Below are positions 46,275 through 54,530 of a DNA stretch of 64,000 nt, one piece after another. The stretch is from Thalassobacillus cyri (GTDB lineage Bacteria > Bacillota > Bacilli > Bacillales > Halobacillaceae). Location of the stretch: NCBI RefSeq assembly GCF_900107755.1, contig NZ_FNQR01000015.1, positions 36,201 to 100,200 on the forward strand. The letters are read 5' to 3'. The translations under genes were made by a program, and so were the position numbers. Every line of letters begins with the position of its first letter. Position 1 is the stretch's first letter. The notes beneath the pieces are model-generated. The model worked only from the letters and a program-made list of their open reading frames with translations. It searched no databases and was not told the origin of the DNA.

Positions 46275-46547
46275 ATGATTGAATTGTTTGGTAAACAATA
46301 TGAAATCGTGAAAGATTATAGAAATGGTTATCAAGCGGAAGCTTTAGAGCAACGATTTAGTGATATTTTGAGCAAATATGATTATATTGTCGGTGATTGG
46401 GGTTATGGTCAACTCCGTTTGCGGGGTTTTTATGATGATCAGAATCCAAAAGCTACTTTTGATACAAAAATTAGTACACTCGAGGATTATTTATACGAGT
46501 ATTGTAATTTTGGATGTGCATATTTTTTGTTGAAAAAAACCAATTAA
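46275..46547 (+). CDS. yutD: YutD-like protein (DUF1027)
   Basis: 90 residues from ATG 46275; AAGAGGTGATG is its ribosome site and contains the rejected GTG/ATG codons. MIELFGKQYEIVKDYRNGYQ, YDYIVGDWGYGQLRLRGFY and YCNFGCAYFLLKK are characteristic of the family. Function unknown. Has a double Cys-containing C-terminus (EYCNFGCAYF). Confidence 0.9.
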   Translation: MIELFGKQYEIVKDYRNGYQAEALEQRFSDILSKYDYIVGDWGYGQLRLRGFYDDQNPKATFDTKISTLEDYLYEYCNFGCAYFLLKKTN

Positions 46548-46586
46548 AAAACCCTTCTTTGGCTTGAGGCTAAAGAAGGGTTTTTA
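46548..46586. terminator. bidirectional intrinsic terminator
   Basis: AAACCCTTCTTT / AAAGAAGGGTTT with flanking A and T runs. Confidence 0.9.
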
Positions 46587-46600
46587 TATTTATTTATGTG

Positions 46601-46870
46601 TTAAATGGCTTCTCTTAAAAATTCACGAAGTTCATCAGCGTCGATTTCATTTAAGTTGAAGGCATGTTCCAGGTAGCCTGGTTCTTCGATGTCATCATGG
46701 CCGATAATTGCAAAACGGTTGCCTTGAATATCGAGTACCAATGTCTTCCCGTAATAGCGGCTTGTTTTCACAAGGGCCAAATCATGACGATGGGTCGCCC
46801 CCATGAAGCTTACAAAACGGGTATCGCTTTTTTCTTTTTCATCATAGAGAAAGAAACGTTCTTCTTCCAT
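46601..46870 (-). CDS. DUF3055 family protein
   Basis: 89 residues from ATG 46870 (AAGGAGG 8 bp upstream): MEEERFFLYDEKEKSDTRFV, FMGATHRHDLALVKTSRYYG, DDIEEPGYLEHAF. Matches the small Bacillales DUF3055 family, no known role. Starts 13 bp after the glpX stop, so the two are co-transcribed. Confidence 0.82.
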   Translation of the reverse strand: MEEERFFLYDEKEKSDTRFVSFMGATHRHDLALVKTSRYYGKTLVLDIQGNRFAIIGHDDIEEPGYLEHAFNLNEIDADELREFLREAI

Positions 46871-46883
46871 TTCCGATTCCTCC

Positions 46884-47858
46884 TTATTCTTCATTCATCA
46901 CCAAGTGAGGTTTATGTGAAAGGTGATGGTGAGCTTTCACAAAGCGAACGGTCTTCGTTTTGGCGCGCATGACGATTGAATCCGTTTCGGTCAAATCACC
47001 GCCCAGGAATTTCACACCGTTTAAGAGTTCACCTTCTGTCACACCTGTCGCGGCAAAAATGGCGTCATCGCTTTTGACCAAATCGTCCATCTTCAATAGC
47101 TGAAGCGGATCCTCTAACCCCATCGTTTTACAACGTTCACTTTCAGCATCATTTTGAGGTACTAGACGAGCTTGCATGTCGCCATCTAAACTCTTGATCG
47201 CCGCAGCGGAAATCACTCCCTCTGGGGCACCACCTCTGCCTACGAACAAGTCTACCCCTGTATGAGGGAGGCATGTGGCAATTGAGGCACCTACATCACC
47301 ATCACCAAACAACTTGACACGGGCACCTTTATGGATTACTCGCTGGATAAGATCTTCATGTCGGTCACGTTCCTGGATGATGACAGTAAGGTCTCTTACT
47401 CGTTTGTTATTGGCACGGGCTACGATATCAATGGTACGCTCTATCGGATCATCGAGATGAATAAGCCCTTTGGCATTTTTTCCGACAGCTATTTTATCCA
47501 TATACATATCCGGAGCATGAAGGAGAGCACCGCGTTCTGCTGCTGCTATGACAGCCATTGCATTGTTATGGCCTTTTGCGACTATATTTGTGCCTTCTAG
47601 CGGGTCAACAGCAATATCTACAGCAGGACCTGTCTTGTTACCCAGTTCCTCACCTATATAAAGCATCGGTGCTTCATCTAATTCGCCTTCTCCGATGACT
47701 ACGACACCTTCCATAGCAACCGAATCAAACATAGCTCTCATGGCTGAGGTAGCTGCGTCATCCGCATTGATTTTATCACCACGGCCCATCCATTGTGCTG
47801 AGGCTATGGCAGCTGCTTCGGTTACACGTACTAATTCTAATGCGAGTTCTCTATCCAA
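46884..47858 (-). CDS. glpX: class II fructose-1,6-bisphosphatase GlpX
   Basis: 324 residues from TTG 47858, because CGGAGGAG lies 7 bp upstream and family proteins begin with the LDRELALELVRVTE helix; the longer frame to 47930 has no site. Metal/phosphate motifs VIGEGELDEAPM, VDPLEGTN, and VGRGGAPEGVISA are present. It hydrolyses fructose-1,6-bisphosphate in gluconeogenesis. Upstream gene of DUF3055. Confidence 0.94.
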   Translation of the reverse strand: MDRELALELVRVTEAAAIASAQWMGRGDKINADDAATSAMRAMFDSVAMEGVVVIGEGELDEAPMLYIGEELGNKTGPAVDIAVDPLEGTNIVAKGHNNAMAVIAAAERGALLHAPDMYMDKIAVGKNAKGLIHLDDPIERTIDIVARANNKRVRDLTVIIQERDRHEDLIQRVIHKGARVKLFGDGDVGASIATCLPHTGVDLFVGRGGAPEGVISAAAIKSLDGDMQARLVPQNDAESERCKTMGLEDPLQLLKMDDLVKSDDAIFAATGVTEGELLNGVKFLGGDLTETDSIVMRAKTKTVRFVKAHHHLSHKPHLVMNEE

Positions 47859-48008
47859 ATTATTTCTCCTCCGATACATTAAAGTCCTTATATATGATAG
47901 CAGAGTTTGTATAACTACGTAAATATGCATCCTTTTCCTGTTATGTATGTAAATGTGATATCATGATGAAAGAATTAGGTTATGATGCAATTGTATGGAG
48001 GTGCGGTT

Positions 48009-48446
48009 ATGTATTTTGTCGATAGAAAAAAAATTGAAAGTACATTGCTTTATATGGAAGGTCTCACTAATGAATATCAAAATCATTCGTTTGAGTCGTT
48101 TTTAGAAAAGTTAAGCCTGGAACGAATCACTCATATGACGATTGAATCAGTCATTGATGTAGGGAATATGATGATTGATGGATTTATTATGCGTGACCCG
48201 GGGAGCTATGAGGATATTATTGATATCCTTACCGATGAAAAAGTCATTCCTGAAACTCATCAGGAAAAATTCAAGTCTTTTATACGTCTTCGGAAAATGC
48301 TTGTTCAAGATTACCTGGACATTAATCATGCGGTTATCCATTCCACTTGGGATAATTCCTGTGATGTCATCGAAAATTTTCCTGCAGCCGTAAGAAGGTA
48401 TCTGGATGAGGAACTTGGCCCGGTTTCTGCTTTTTCTAACTCATAA
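48009..48446 (+). CDS. yutE: HepT-like / DUF86 family protein YutE
   Basis: 145 residues from ATG 48009 (ATGGAGG upstream). Four-helix HEPN-type fold: MYFVDRKKIESTLLYMEGLT, ERITHMTIESVIDVGNMMID, KFKSFIRLRKMLVQDYLDIN. HepT toxins have R-x(4-6)-H-x-Y; here the matching stretch RKMLVQDY has Gln where the His is expected, so ribonuclease activity is doubtful. No MntA-type nucleotidyltransferase antitoxin is adjacent. Probably a housekeeping relative of the toxin family. Confidence 0.85.
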   Translation: MYFVDRKKIESTLLYMEGLTNEYQNHSFESFLEKLSLERITHMTIESVIDVGNMMIDGFIMRDPGSYEDIIDILTDEKVIPETHQEKFKSFIRLRKMLVQDYLDINHAVIHSTWDNSCDVIENFPAAVRRYLDEELGPVSAFSNS

Positions 48447-48535
48447 ACTGTGCCTATATTACAAATTACAGGATTATAAATTTACTCTCTCCTCCCAATT
48501 CTTTATAATGGAAGAAAGAAGAGGTGATGGGATAA

Positions 48536-49165
48536 ATGAAGCAATCCTCTACCAAAGATATGATTCTGCTTTTGTTGAAAAAAAACAAAAGTCTTACAAT
48601 AGCGGAACTCGCTGAAAAAGTTGCGGTTTCTGAAATAGCTGTCCGTAAGCATATTCATTTTTTAGAACATGATAAGCTTGTCAAAGCAACAGTGGTCCGC
48701 CAGCCAATCGGTCGACCAGTGAACTATTATGAACTGAGTGTGAAAGGCCAGGAAGCTTTTACGAATCATTACGAATCCTTTTCTGTCGGACTGTTGAACG
48801 ATATCGAAAAGCTTTATGGAAAGCCGATGGTATATGAGTTGTTCCACCATCGTTCTAAGCGGATGGAAGAAGAATACAAGCGGCATATGACCTCGGATTC
48901 CTTCCGGGACCAGGTAGAAGAGCTTGCGGCAATACAGGAACGGAAAGGGTATATGGTGGAATTAGAAAAGCAAAACGACAAAGCTTATACATTAAAACAG
49001 TATAACTGCCCTATTTGGAATATTGCCCAGCATTATAAGAGCATATGCGGACATGAAGTGAAACTGTTCTCCGATGTTTTAGCGGATAGTGATGTGAAAG
49101 CTGAAAAGACGATAATATCAGGGGAAGTCTGTTGTACTTTTCAAATTACCCAAAAAAGCCAATGA
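48536..49165 (+). CDS. SufR-like (COG2345) transcriptional regulator with Cys cluster
   Basis: 209 residues. N-terminal winged helix-turn-helix (LTIAELAEKVAVSEIAVRKH, IGRPVNYYELSVKGQEAF), middle helices, and a C-terminal Cys set: YNCPIWN, KSICGHE, GEVCCTF. This matches the COG2345 / SufR type, in which three Cys bind a [4Fe-4S] cluster to sense Fe-S status. Its presence about 12 kb from sufCDSUB makes an Fe-S link possible, but no operator pair was proven. AAGAGGTGATGGG precedes the ATG. Confidence 0.78.
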   Translation: MKQSSTKDMILLLLKKNKSLTIAELAEKVAVSEIAVRKHIHFLEHDKLVKATVVRQPIGRPVNYYELSVKGQEAFTNHYESFSVGLLNDIEKLYGKPMVYELFHHRSKRMEEEYKRHMTSDSFRDQVEELAAIQERKGYMVELEKQNDKAYTLKQYNCPIWNIAQHYKSICGHEVKLFSDVLADSDVKAEKTIISGEVCCTFQITQKSQ

Positions 49166-49171
49166 TCTTTC

Positions 49172-49203
49172 TCGCACTATTTGTGCGGGAATTTTTCTTT
49201 TTA
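49172..49203 (+). terminator. intrinsic terminator
   Basis: CTCGCAC / GTGCGGGA then ATTTTTCTTTTT. Confidence 0.7.
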
Positions 49204-49299
49204 GAATCATGGGGTTAAAATAAATGGATTGTTTTAATTACTTATGTATTTAAACCAGTAAATAAATCTAACCTTTTAAGCTAGAAAGCAGGTGGAAGA

Positions 49300-50070
49300 G
49301 TGAAAAATTATCAAGCCTATTTGATTGATTTAGATGGTACGATGTACCGAGGCTCGGAACGTATTGAAGCTGCATCAGATTTTGTTAAAAAATTGAATGA
49401 GAAAAAGCTGCCTCATCTTTTTGTAACTAATAATTCCTCCAGACGTCCTGAACAAGTCGCTGCGAAGTTGACTCATATGGATATTCCAGCTGTAAAAGAA
49501 CAGGTTTATACTACCAGTATGGCTACTGCCCAGTATATCAAAGACCAGCATCCCGGTGCTGATGTATACGCGATTGGGGAAGAAGGGCTTCTGACAGCTT
49601 TAAAAGAAGCAGGGCTTAATCTGGTAGAGGATAATGCTGATTATGTGGTAATTGGTATTGATCGGGGCATCAATTATGAAAAATTGGCGGCAGCTTGCCT
49701 GAATGTCCGTAATGGCGCAGTTTTCTTATCTACGAATGGTGACGTTGCTATCCCGACAGAACGGGGCATGCTGCCAGGAAATGGATCGTTGACATCAGTC
49801 GTTACCGTAAGTACCGGTGTCGAACCGGTATTTATCGGGAAGCCTGAACCGATTATTATGGAACAAGCCATGCAGACATTAGGATATGATAAAAATGAAG
49901 TATTGATGATTGGGGATAATTACAATACAGATATTAAAGCAGGTATGAATGCGGGGATAGATACCTTGATGGTTTTTACAGGAGTCACTTCAAAAGAAGA
50001 CTTAAAAAGTTATAATGAACAGCCGACGTACACAATCGATTCATTAGAGGAATGGATGACTCGACTGTAA
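49300..50070 (+). CDS. yutF: HAD-IIA family sugar-phosphatase-like protein YutF
   Basis: 256 residues from GTG 49300 (AGGTGGAAG upstream). HAD motifs: YLIDLDGTMYRG (nucleophile Asp), FVTNNSS, Lys in GKPEP and MIGDNYNTDIKAG. Belongs to the NagD/araL group acting on small phosphate esters. Followed by a shared terminator with the convergent yutG. Confidence 0.93.
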   Translation: MKNYQAYLIDLDGTMYRGSERIEAASDFVKKLNEKKLPHLFVTNNSSRRPEQVAAKLTHMDIPAVKEQVYTTSMATAQYIKDQHPGADVYAIGEEGLLTALKEAGLNLVEDNADYVVIGIDRGINYEKLAAACLNVRNGAVFLSTNGDVAIPTERGMLPGNGSLTSVVTVSTGVEPVFIGKPEPIIMEQAMQTLGYDKNEVLMIGDNYNTDIKAGMNAGIDTLMVFTGVTSKEDLKSYNEQPTYTIDSLEEWMTRL

Positions 50071-50073
50071 GAA

Positions 50074-50117
50074 AAGAAGCCGTTAACCCTATTCGGGATA
50101 AACGGCTTCTTTTTTTA
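50074..50117. terminator. bidirectional intrinsic terminator
   Basis: AGAAGCCGTT / AACGGCTTCT with an internal CCC/GGG pairing, T run after; overlaps the yutG stop. Confidence 0.9.
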
Positions 50118-50633
50118 TTCATCGTCTTCTGCTTCTTCTTCTCCGACGGCGCTGTGTGCCAAACGGCTTGAAGCAGCAGCTGCGATGGCCCCGACAATAT
50201 CATCAAGGAACGTATGGCATTCCCCGGTTGATTTATCATTCAACTTTTTTAAAATACCAGGTTTTTGTTTATCGATATAACCATAATTAGTGAATCCGAT
50301 TGAACCATACACGTTTACAATTGATAGTGCGATGACTTCATCGACTCCATATAGTCCTTCGTCTTTATCAATGGTACTTTGTAATGGTTCTTCCAGTTCT
50401 TTTTGTTCCGCTAATACATCCAGTTGGATTCCGGTCAGTATCGCATTTTGGACCTCGCGTTTTGTGAGTACTTTTTCTACATTAAAGCGGCATTCTTCAA
50501 TGGTAAGATCGTCATGATACTTGGACTGTAAGTAATAGACCAGTTCAGATATATCATTAATGGTCACTCCACGTTCATTTAACCATTCCCGCGCTTTTTT
50601 TTCTAATTGACTCATTTTTCTATCTTCATTCAT
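50115..50633 (-). CDS. yutG: phosphatidylglycerophosphatase A-related protein YutG
   Basis: 172 residues of the PgpA-like family: DKDEGLYGVDEVIALSIVN, GSIGFTNYGYIDKQKPG, CHTFLDDIVGAIAAAA. The Asp-rich motifs suggest metal-dependent phosphatase activity, but unlike E. coli PgpA it has no membrane helices. GGGAGG is 14 bp from ATG 50633; ATG 50615 lacks a site. C-terminus is strongly acidic (EEEAEDDE). Confidence 0.88.
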   Translation of the reverse strand: MNEDRKMSQLEKKAREWLNERGVTINDISELVYYLQSKYHDDLTIEECRFNVEKVLTKREVQNAILTGIQLDVLAEQKELEEPLQSTIDKDEGLYGVDEVIALSIVNVYGSIGFTNYGYIDKQKPGILKKLNDKSTGECHTFLDDIVGAIAAAASSRLAHSAVGEEEAEDDE

Positions 50634-50754
50634 ATATACTCTATTGACCTCCCTTTTATAAAATAAACTTCCCTCACGTATAGAAGATAAAACATAAGGC
50701 TGTTCTTTAGTTGTATTGGTCTATTATAGCATGATGAATAGGAGTGCATGCGTT

Positions 50755-51720
50755 GTGGAAGAAATTTTATCCGATTATATCGACATCACAAATACATCCA
50801 TTGTGGAGTGTGATCAGAAGCGAGGCTATGTTTACCAGGGAGAAGTTTATTTTGTCCTCCCCGCATACGGTAAGGAAGAAGTCTATCAGGAACTTCAGCA
50901 TGCATGTAATTTCTTGTATCAAGCCGGAGTGGAAAATATGGTATGCCCTGTACGTATGAGCGAAAGTCGATACCAAATCAACAAAAATCAACGCACATAC
51001 GTTATTGGTAAAACTGCTTCAGATTCTTCTTTAAGTTACCCGGCTTCTGCACATGAATTGGCGCGTTTCCATGAGCTTGGAGCCAACTATCCCTATCATC
51101 TTCTGAATCTCTCCAGTTATGGTCAATGGAAAACACTGTGGGGAAATCGGATTGACCATTTTGAAGGTTTGATACAACAATGGCATCAGGAACGGCCAGT
51201 GGGTGAAATGCACCGGTTGTGGATTGATACCGCTCCTTATATTATTGGCATAGGTGAAAATGCTATCCAATACGTACAAGAGAGCGAACAAGAGACACGT
51301 CATCAACAAAAAGATCAGGCGACATTTACTTTTGATAGATTTTCATCACATTCCCAGCGCCTGATTTGGTTCGATCAAATTAGATATGACCATCCTGTGC
51401 GTGACCTGGCAGAAGCGCTGCGATATAAAGTGATGGCTGGTAGGCCAACCGAAGAAGTCACAGCGTTTTTTTATGATTATCATACAAGGTCACCTTTATC
51501 CATATTCGGTTTGCGACTATTGTATGCCAGATTGCTCTTCCCGGTTCACTTGCTTGATAAGTATGAGGAAGTTTACAGCAATCCATTTGATGAAAAATCA
51601 GTTCAGGAAACCAAACTTCTGTTCAAGCGGCAAAGGAATTATGAACACCAGCTGCATCGTTTCTTTCATGCATTGGGGATTAACACGAAGGAGTTAAAAA
51701 TTCCGGTACTTGATTGGTGA
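50755..51720 (+). CDS. yutH: CotS-family spore coat-associated protein YutH
   Basis: About 321 residues from GTG 50755, 10 bp after AGGAG; ATG codons at 50731 and 50734 precede that site and are unlikely. Kinase-like (APH/CotS) fold: YQGEVYFVLPAYGKEEVYQE, SAHELARFHELGANYPYH, IWFDQIRYDHPVRDLAEALR. The HRDLH-type catalytic loop is not visible, as in other YutH/CotS coat proteins, so it is probably a non-catalytic coat assembly factor. Confidence 0.85.
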   Translation: MEEILSDYIDITNTSIVECDQKRGYVYQGEVYFVLPAYGKEEVYQELQHACNFLYQAGVENMVCPVRMSESRYQINKNQRTYVIGKTASDSSLSYPASAHELARFHELGANYPYHLLNLSSYGQWKTLWGNRIDHFEGLIQQWHQERPVGEMHRLWIDTAPYIIGIGENAIQYVQESEQETRHQQKDQATFTFDRFSSHSQRLIWFDQIRYDHPVRDLAEALRYKVMAGRPTEEVTAFFYDYHTRSPLSIFGLRLLYARLLFPVHLLDKYEEVYSNPFDEKSVQETKLLFKRQRNYEHQLHRFFHALGINTKELKIPVLDW

Positions 51721-51842
51721 AAAGTGAAAGTGACTTTCCTTGCAATCCATAACGGGTTTCGGGGGAAGTTTTTTCTTTCCCTGGTGAGCTTATGCTAAAA
51801 TCATGGGTAAGCTATTTATTTAACGAGGGAAGGGGAATGGTT

Positions 51843-52808
51843 ATGACAAAACCCAAAGTTTTTATTGCACGGAAACTATCGGATGAAGTGGTGGATAAAT
51901 TTAAGGAATCACTGGATATCACCATGTGGGAAGACACTGATGAACCTGTCGATCGGGATAGGTTGTTAGAAGAAGCAGCGAGGTGCGATGGGTTAGTAAC
52001 CATGCTTACCGATCAAGTCGATAAGGAATTGATGGCCCAGGGTGAGCGTTTAAAAATCATAGCTAATATGGCTGTGGGTTATGACAATGTAGATGTCCAA
52101 ACCGCAACTGAATATGGCATCCAGGTGACCAATACTCCTGATGTGTTAACAGAAACAACTGCGGATTTAACGTTTGCTCTATTGATGGCAACTGCCAGAA
52201 GGCTTATCGAGGCTAATGAAATGATCAAAGAAGGTAACTGGAAAAACTGGTCGCCACTGTTTTTAGCCGGATCGGATGTTCATCATAAGACCATAGGGAT
52301 CGTTGGAATGGGGAGAATTGGAGAAGCAGTAGCCCGAAGAGCAAAAGGCTTTGGGATGGATATACTATACCACAACCGCTCACGAAAAGAAGAGGCGGAG
52401 AAAGAGCTAGGAGCTTCTTACTACAGTTTTGATGCGTTGATTGAGACTGCAGACTATATTGTTTGTTTAGCCCCTTTGAGTGAGGACACAAAAGGGATAT
52501 TTAACCAAGAAGCATTCAAAAAGATGAAAAACAGCGCTATCTTCATCAATGCCTCCAGGGGACCATTGGTAAATGAGAATGCATTATATCAAGCTCTTAT
52601 AAACGGAGAGTTGAAAGCTGCTGGGTTAGACGTATTTGAAAAAGAACCTATTGACGAAAAGCACCCATTATTAAAGCTGGACCAAGTAGTCTGTCTCCCA
52701 CATATCGGTTCAGCTAGTGTGGAAACCCGAAAAGCGATGATGGAACTCAGCTTGAAAAACGTCCAACACGTACTAAATGGGCAGCAAGCCAAAACTCCTG
52801 TAAATTGA
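51843..52808 (+). CDS. D-isomer 2-hydroxyacid dehydrogenase (glyoxylate/hydroxypyruvate reductase type)
   Basis: 321 residues from ATG 51843 (AAGGGGA upstream). NAD(P) Rossmann motif GIVGMGRIGEAVARRA; catalytic Arg (NASRGPLV), Glu (DVFEKEP) and His (CLPHIGSAS). NHNRSRK at the end of the second strand (YHNRSRKEE) suggests preference for NADPH. Resembles GyaR/GhrB, reducing glyoxylate and hydroxypyruvate. Monocistronic. Confidence 0.9.
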   Translation: MTKPKVFIARKLSDEVVDKFKESLDITMWEDTDEPVDRDRLLEEAARCDGLVTMLTDQVDKELMAQGERLKIIANMAVGYDNVDVQTATEYGIQVTNTPDVLTETTADLTFALLMATARRLIEANEMIKEGNWKNWSPLFLAGSDVHHKTIGIVGMGRIGEAVARRAKGFGMDILYHNRSRKEEAEKELGASYYSFDALIETADYIVCLAPLSEDTKGIFNQEAFKKMKNSAIFINASRGPLVNENALYQALINGELKAAGLDVFEKEPIDEKHPLLKLDQVVCLPHIGSASVETRKAMMELSLKNVQHVLNGQQAKTPVN

Positions 52809-52859
52809 ACAAATATCGTGCAGCTTCGTCCGAATGAACGTTAAGTAAGCAAACATGTG

Positions 52860-52970
52860 CGTCAGGGGAGAATATGGCAGCGATAAGTAAGAATATCCCC
52901 CTGGTTGGTACTAGTACGTCAGCGTTAAGTCACAATGCCTCCGAGTTAGAGGAGTATGAGCCCGTACCAT
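52860..52970 (+). other. possible structured RNA in a gene-free interval
   Basis: Between the dehydrogenase (ends 52808) and the yutI terminator there is no ORF. The stretch can fold as two adjacent hairpins: GGGGA (52865-52869) with TCCCC (52896-52900), then TGGTAC (52906-52911) with GTACCA (52964-52969) enclosing CCTC/GAGG (52938-52952). Short repeats CGTTAAGTAAGC (52839) and GCGTTAAGTCAC (52922) also occur. No known RNA class or repeat family recognised. Confidence 0.3.
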
Positions 52971-52982
52971 GAAAATTTCAAA

Positions 52983-53013
52983 AGAAAGGGGCTGCCCTGG
53001 TAGGACAGCCCCG
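52983..53013 (-). terminator. intrinsic terminator of yutI
   Basis: On the minus strand GGGGCTGTCC / GGCAGCCCC then TTTCTTTT. Confidence 0.82.
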
Positions 53014-53032
53014 TAATGTTAGATTAGTGTTT

Positions 53033-53254
53033 TTAAAATACCTGTTCCACTTCACGAATACCGGGCACTTCTTCAACTAGTGCACGTTCGATACCCGCTT
53101 TTAAAGTGATGGTAGAACTCGGGCAGCTTCCGCATGCACCCATCAGACGTAGACGCACAATTCCTTCTTCGACATCTACCAATTCCACATCTCCACCGTC
53201 ACGAAGTAAAAATGGACGCAGCTTATTCAGTACTTCTTGAACTTGAGATTGCAT
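53033..53254 (-). CDS. yutI: NifU-like Fe-S protein YutI
   Basis: 73-residue Nfu domain with the CxxC motif [14 protein letters not shown]. Nfu proteins carry or deliver [4Fe-4S] clusters to target enzymes. AAAGGGG precedes the start. It works downstream of the suf system encoded earlier in the window and of the A-type carrier yutM nearby. Confidence 0.93.
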   Translation of the reverse strand: MQSQVQEVLNKLRPFLLRDGGDVELVDVEEGIVRLRLMGACGSCPSSTITLKAGIERALVEEVPGIREVEQVF

Positions 53255-53354
53255 AAGCGATCTTCCCCTTTCTCATACTCACATTATAAATCGTATTCAT
53301 GTAAAAATCTATCTATTGGTTTTAATTTCTCTATGGCTTTATTCTCTTTTATGT

Positions 53355-53702
53355 TCTCGCACCAATTGTCGCCGAGCGGCTCGCCTCCGCCTTTGACTCT
53401 TTGGCATCCAGCTCCGGCTCCCAGCAACTCGTGTACTTCCTTCACCTCCGTACGATAAGGCAACATCAAATCGCTAACGCTCTTTGTGTCTTCTTTATCT
53501 CCTCCGGTTTAGTCAAGTCCAATCGTCGCTATGCGGTCGCCTCGCCTTTGAATGGCCAGCTGCAACGCTCGGTGTCTAGTGAACCTCCGGATCCTTCCTA
53601 CGATAAGTCAACATCGATTCGCTCCGCTCTTCGTGTTTCCTTTATCTCGTCCGGGTCCGTCCAGTTCATACGCCACTAACCAAGCGCTTTTGCTTTTCTC
53701 AG
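53355..53702 (+). repeat. family C repeat: about 155-bp unit in tandem
   Basis: Unit 1 (from about 53368) and unit 2 (from about 53523) share CGCCTTTGA, CAGCT, TACGATAAG-CAACATC, CGCTCTT-GTGT, TTTATCTC and GTCCA blocks in the same order, with a partial third unit ending CCAAGCGCTTTTGCTTTTC. GC-rich and without a credible gene; short ORFs here (53237-53791) are chance frames. The end block resembles the end of family B (AAGCGCTTGCGC-type), so the two families may be related. Confidence 0.65.
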
Positions 53703-53787
53703 TATTGAGAACTATTTTCATTTTATCTTTTTTTAGTTATTTTGTAAAATGGTATTATAGGTACAGAACAATTGTGGAGGCGGTTAC

Positions 53788-54117
53788 ATGAAAAAGGACC
53801 CTGTACAGCTTATTGTTTATGGAGCTGATCAGATATGTGCAAGCTGTGTAAATTCACCTGGCTCAAAAGAAACGTATGAATGGCTGCAGGCTGCCATTTC
53901 CCGAAAATATGGAGAAGATGGCATAGAGTATCAGTACATCGATATTCACTCCGAGCAGGAGGATGACATCCACCAGTCATATATTCAACAGCTGCTGGAG
54001 GATGAATTATTTTATCCCCTTGTTGTATTGGATGATGAAATAGTCGGGGAAGGGAATCCTAGGTTAAAAACCATCTTCCAGGTGTTGAACGAAAAGGGGT
54101 TTCAGCCTATTTCCTGA
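53788..54117 (+). CDS. yuzD: YuzD family protein (DUF1462)
   Basis: 109 residues: VQLIVYGADQICASCVNSPG with a CxxC in a thioredoxin-like fold, then YIDIHSEQEDD and FYPLVVLDDEIVGEGNPRL, the typical C-terminal pattern. Function unknown; neighbours involved in Fe-S work suggest a redox or assembly role. GGAGG precedes the ATG. Confidence 0.88.
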   Translation: MKKDPVQLIVYGADQICASCVNSPGSKETYEWLQAAISRKYGEDGIEYQYIDIHSEQEDDIHQSYIQQLLEDELFYPLVVLDDEIVGEGNPRLKTIFQVLNEKGFQPIS

Positions 54118-54201
54118 TACCTTAGTGTTGTCCTATCAAAACAGGATATGCTAATATTGATGGTTAGTGGGGGGTTCATCTAGGTTAAAGAGGTGACGAA
54201 G

Positions 54202-54438
54202 ATGAATCCAATTATTGAATTTTGCATCAACAATTTAGCAAGTGGTTCTCAAAAGGCAATGGAAGAGCTGGAAAAAGATCCAGATCTTGATGTTATAGAA
54301 TATGGGTGCTTAAGTCATTGTGGTCTTTGCGCTCAAAGTTTGTTCGCTTTAGTCAATGGAGAGCGGGTAACGGCAGATAGTGCTGACGAGCTTGTGGAAA
54401 ATATTTATCAGCACCTAGAAGAGAATCCCCTTTTTTAA
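54202..54438 (+). CDS. yuzB: YuzB family protein (DUF1450)
   Basis: 78 residues from ATG 54202 with AAAGAGGTGA upstream (GTG 54193 is part of that site). [20 protein letters not shown] and [20 protein letters not shown] carry four Cys, resembling the [2Fe-2S] thioredoxin-like ferredoxin fold; a metal site is plausible. Conserved neighbour of yuzD, yutI and yutM. Confidence 0.9.
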   Translation: MNPIIEFCINNLASGSQKAMEELEKDPDLDVIEYGCLSHCGLCAQSLFALVNGERVTADSADELVENIYQHLEENPLF

Positions 54439-54468
54439 GTGCCCGTTCTACTATTTGATAAGCAGCAG

Positions 54469-54500
54469 AAAGCCGTGCACCAGCTGTGCGGCTTATTTTT
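54469..54500 (+). terminator. intrinsic terminator after yuzB
   Basis: AAAGCCGTGCAC / GTGCGGCTT then ATTTTT. Confidence 0.75.
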
Positions 54501-54530
54501 ATATCATAACCAGATGAGGAAGTGGCTGCC

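Noticed and set aside
53237..53791. Three short ORFs of 73-92 codons
   Set aside because: Chance frames in GC-rich family C repeat DNA; Ser/Pro/Cys-rich low-complexity translations.
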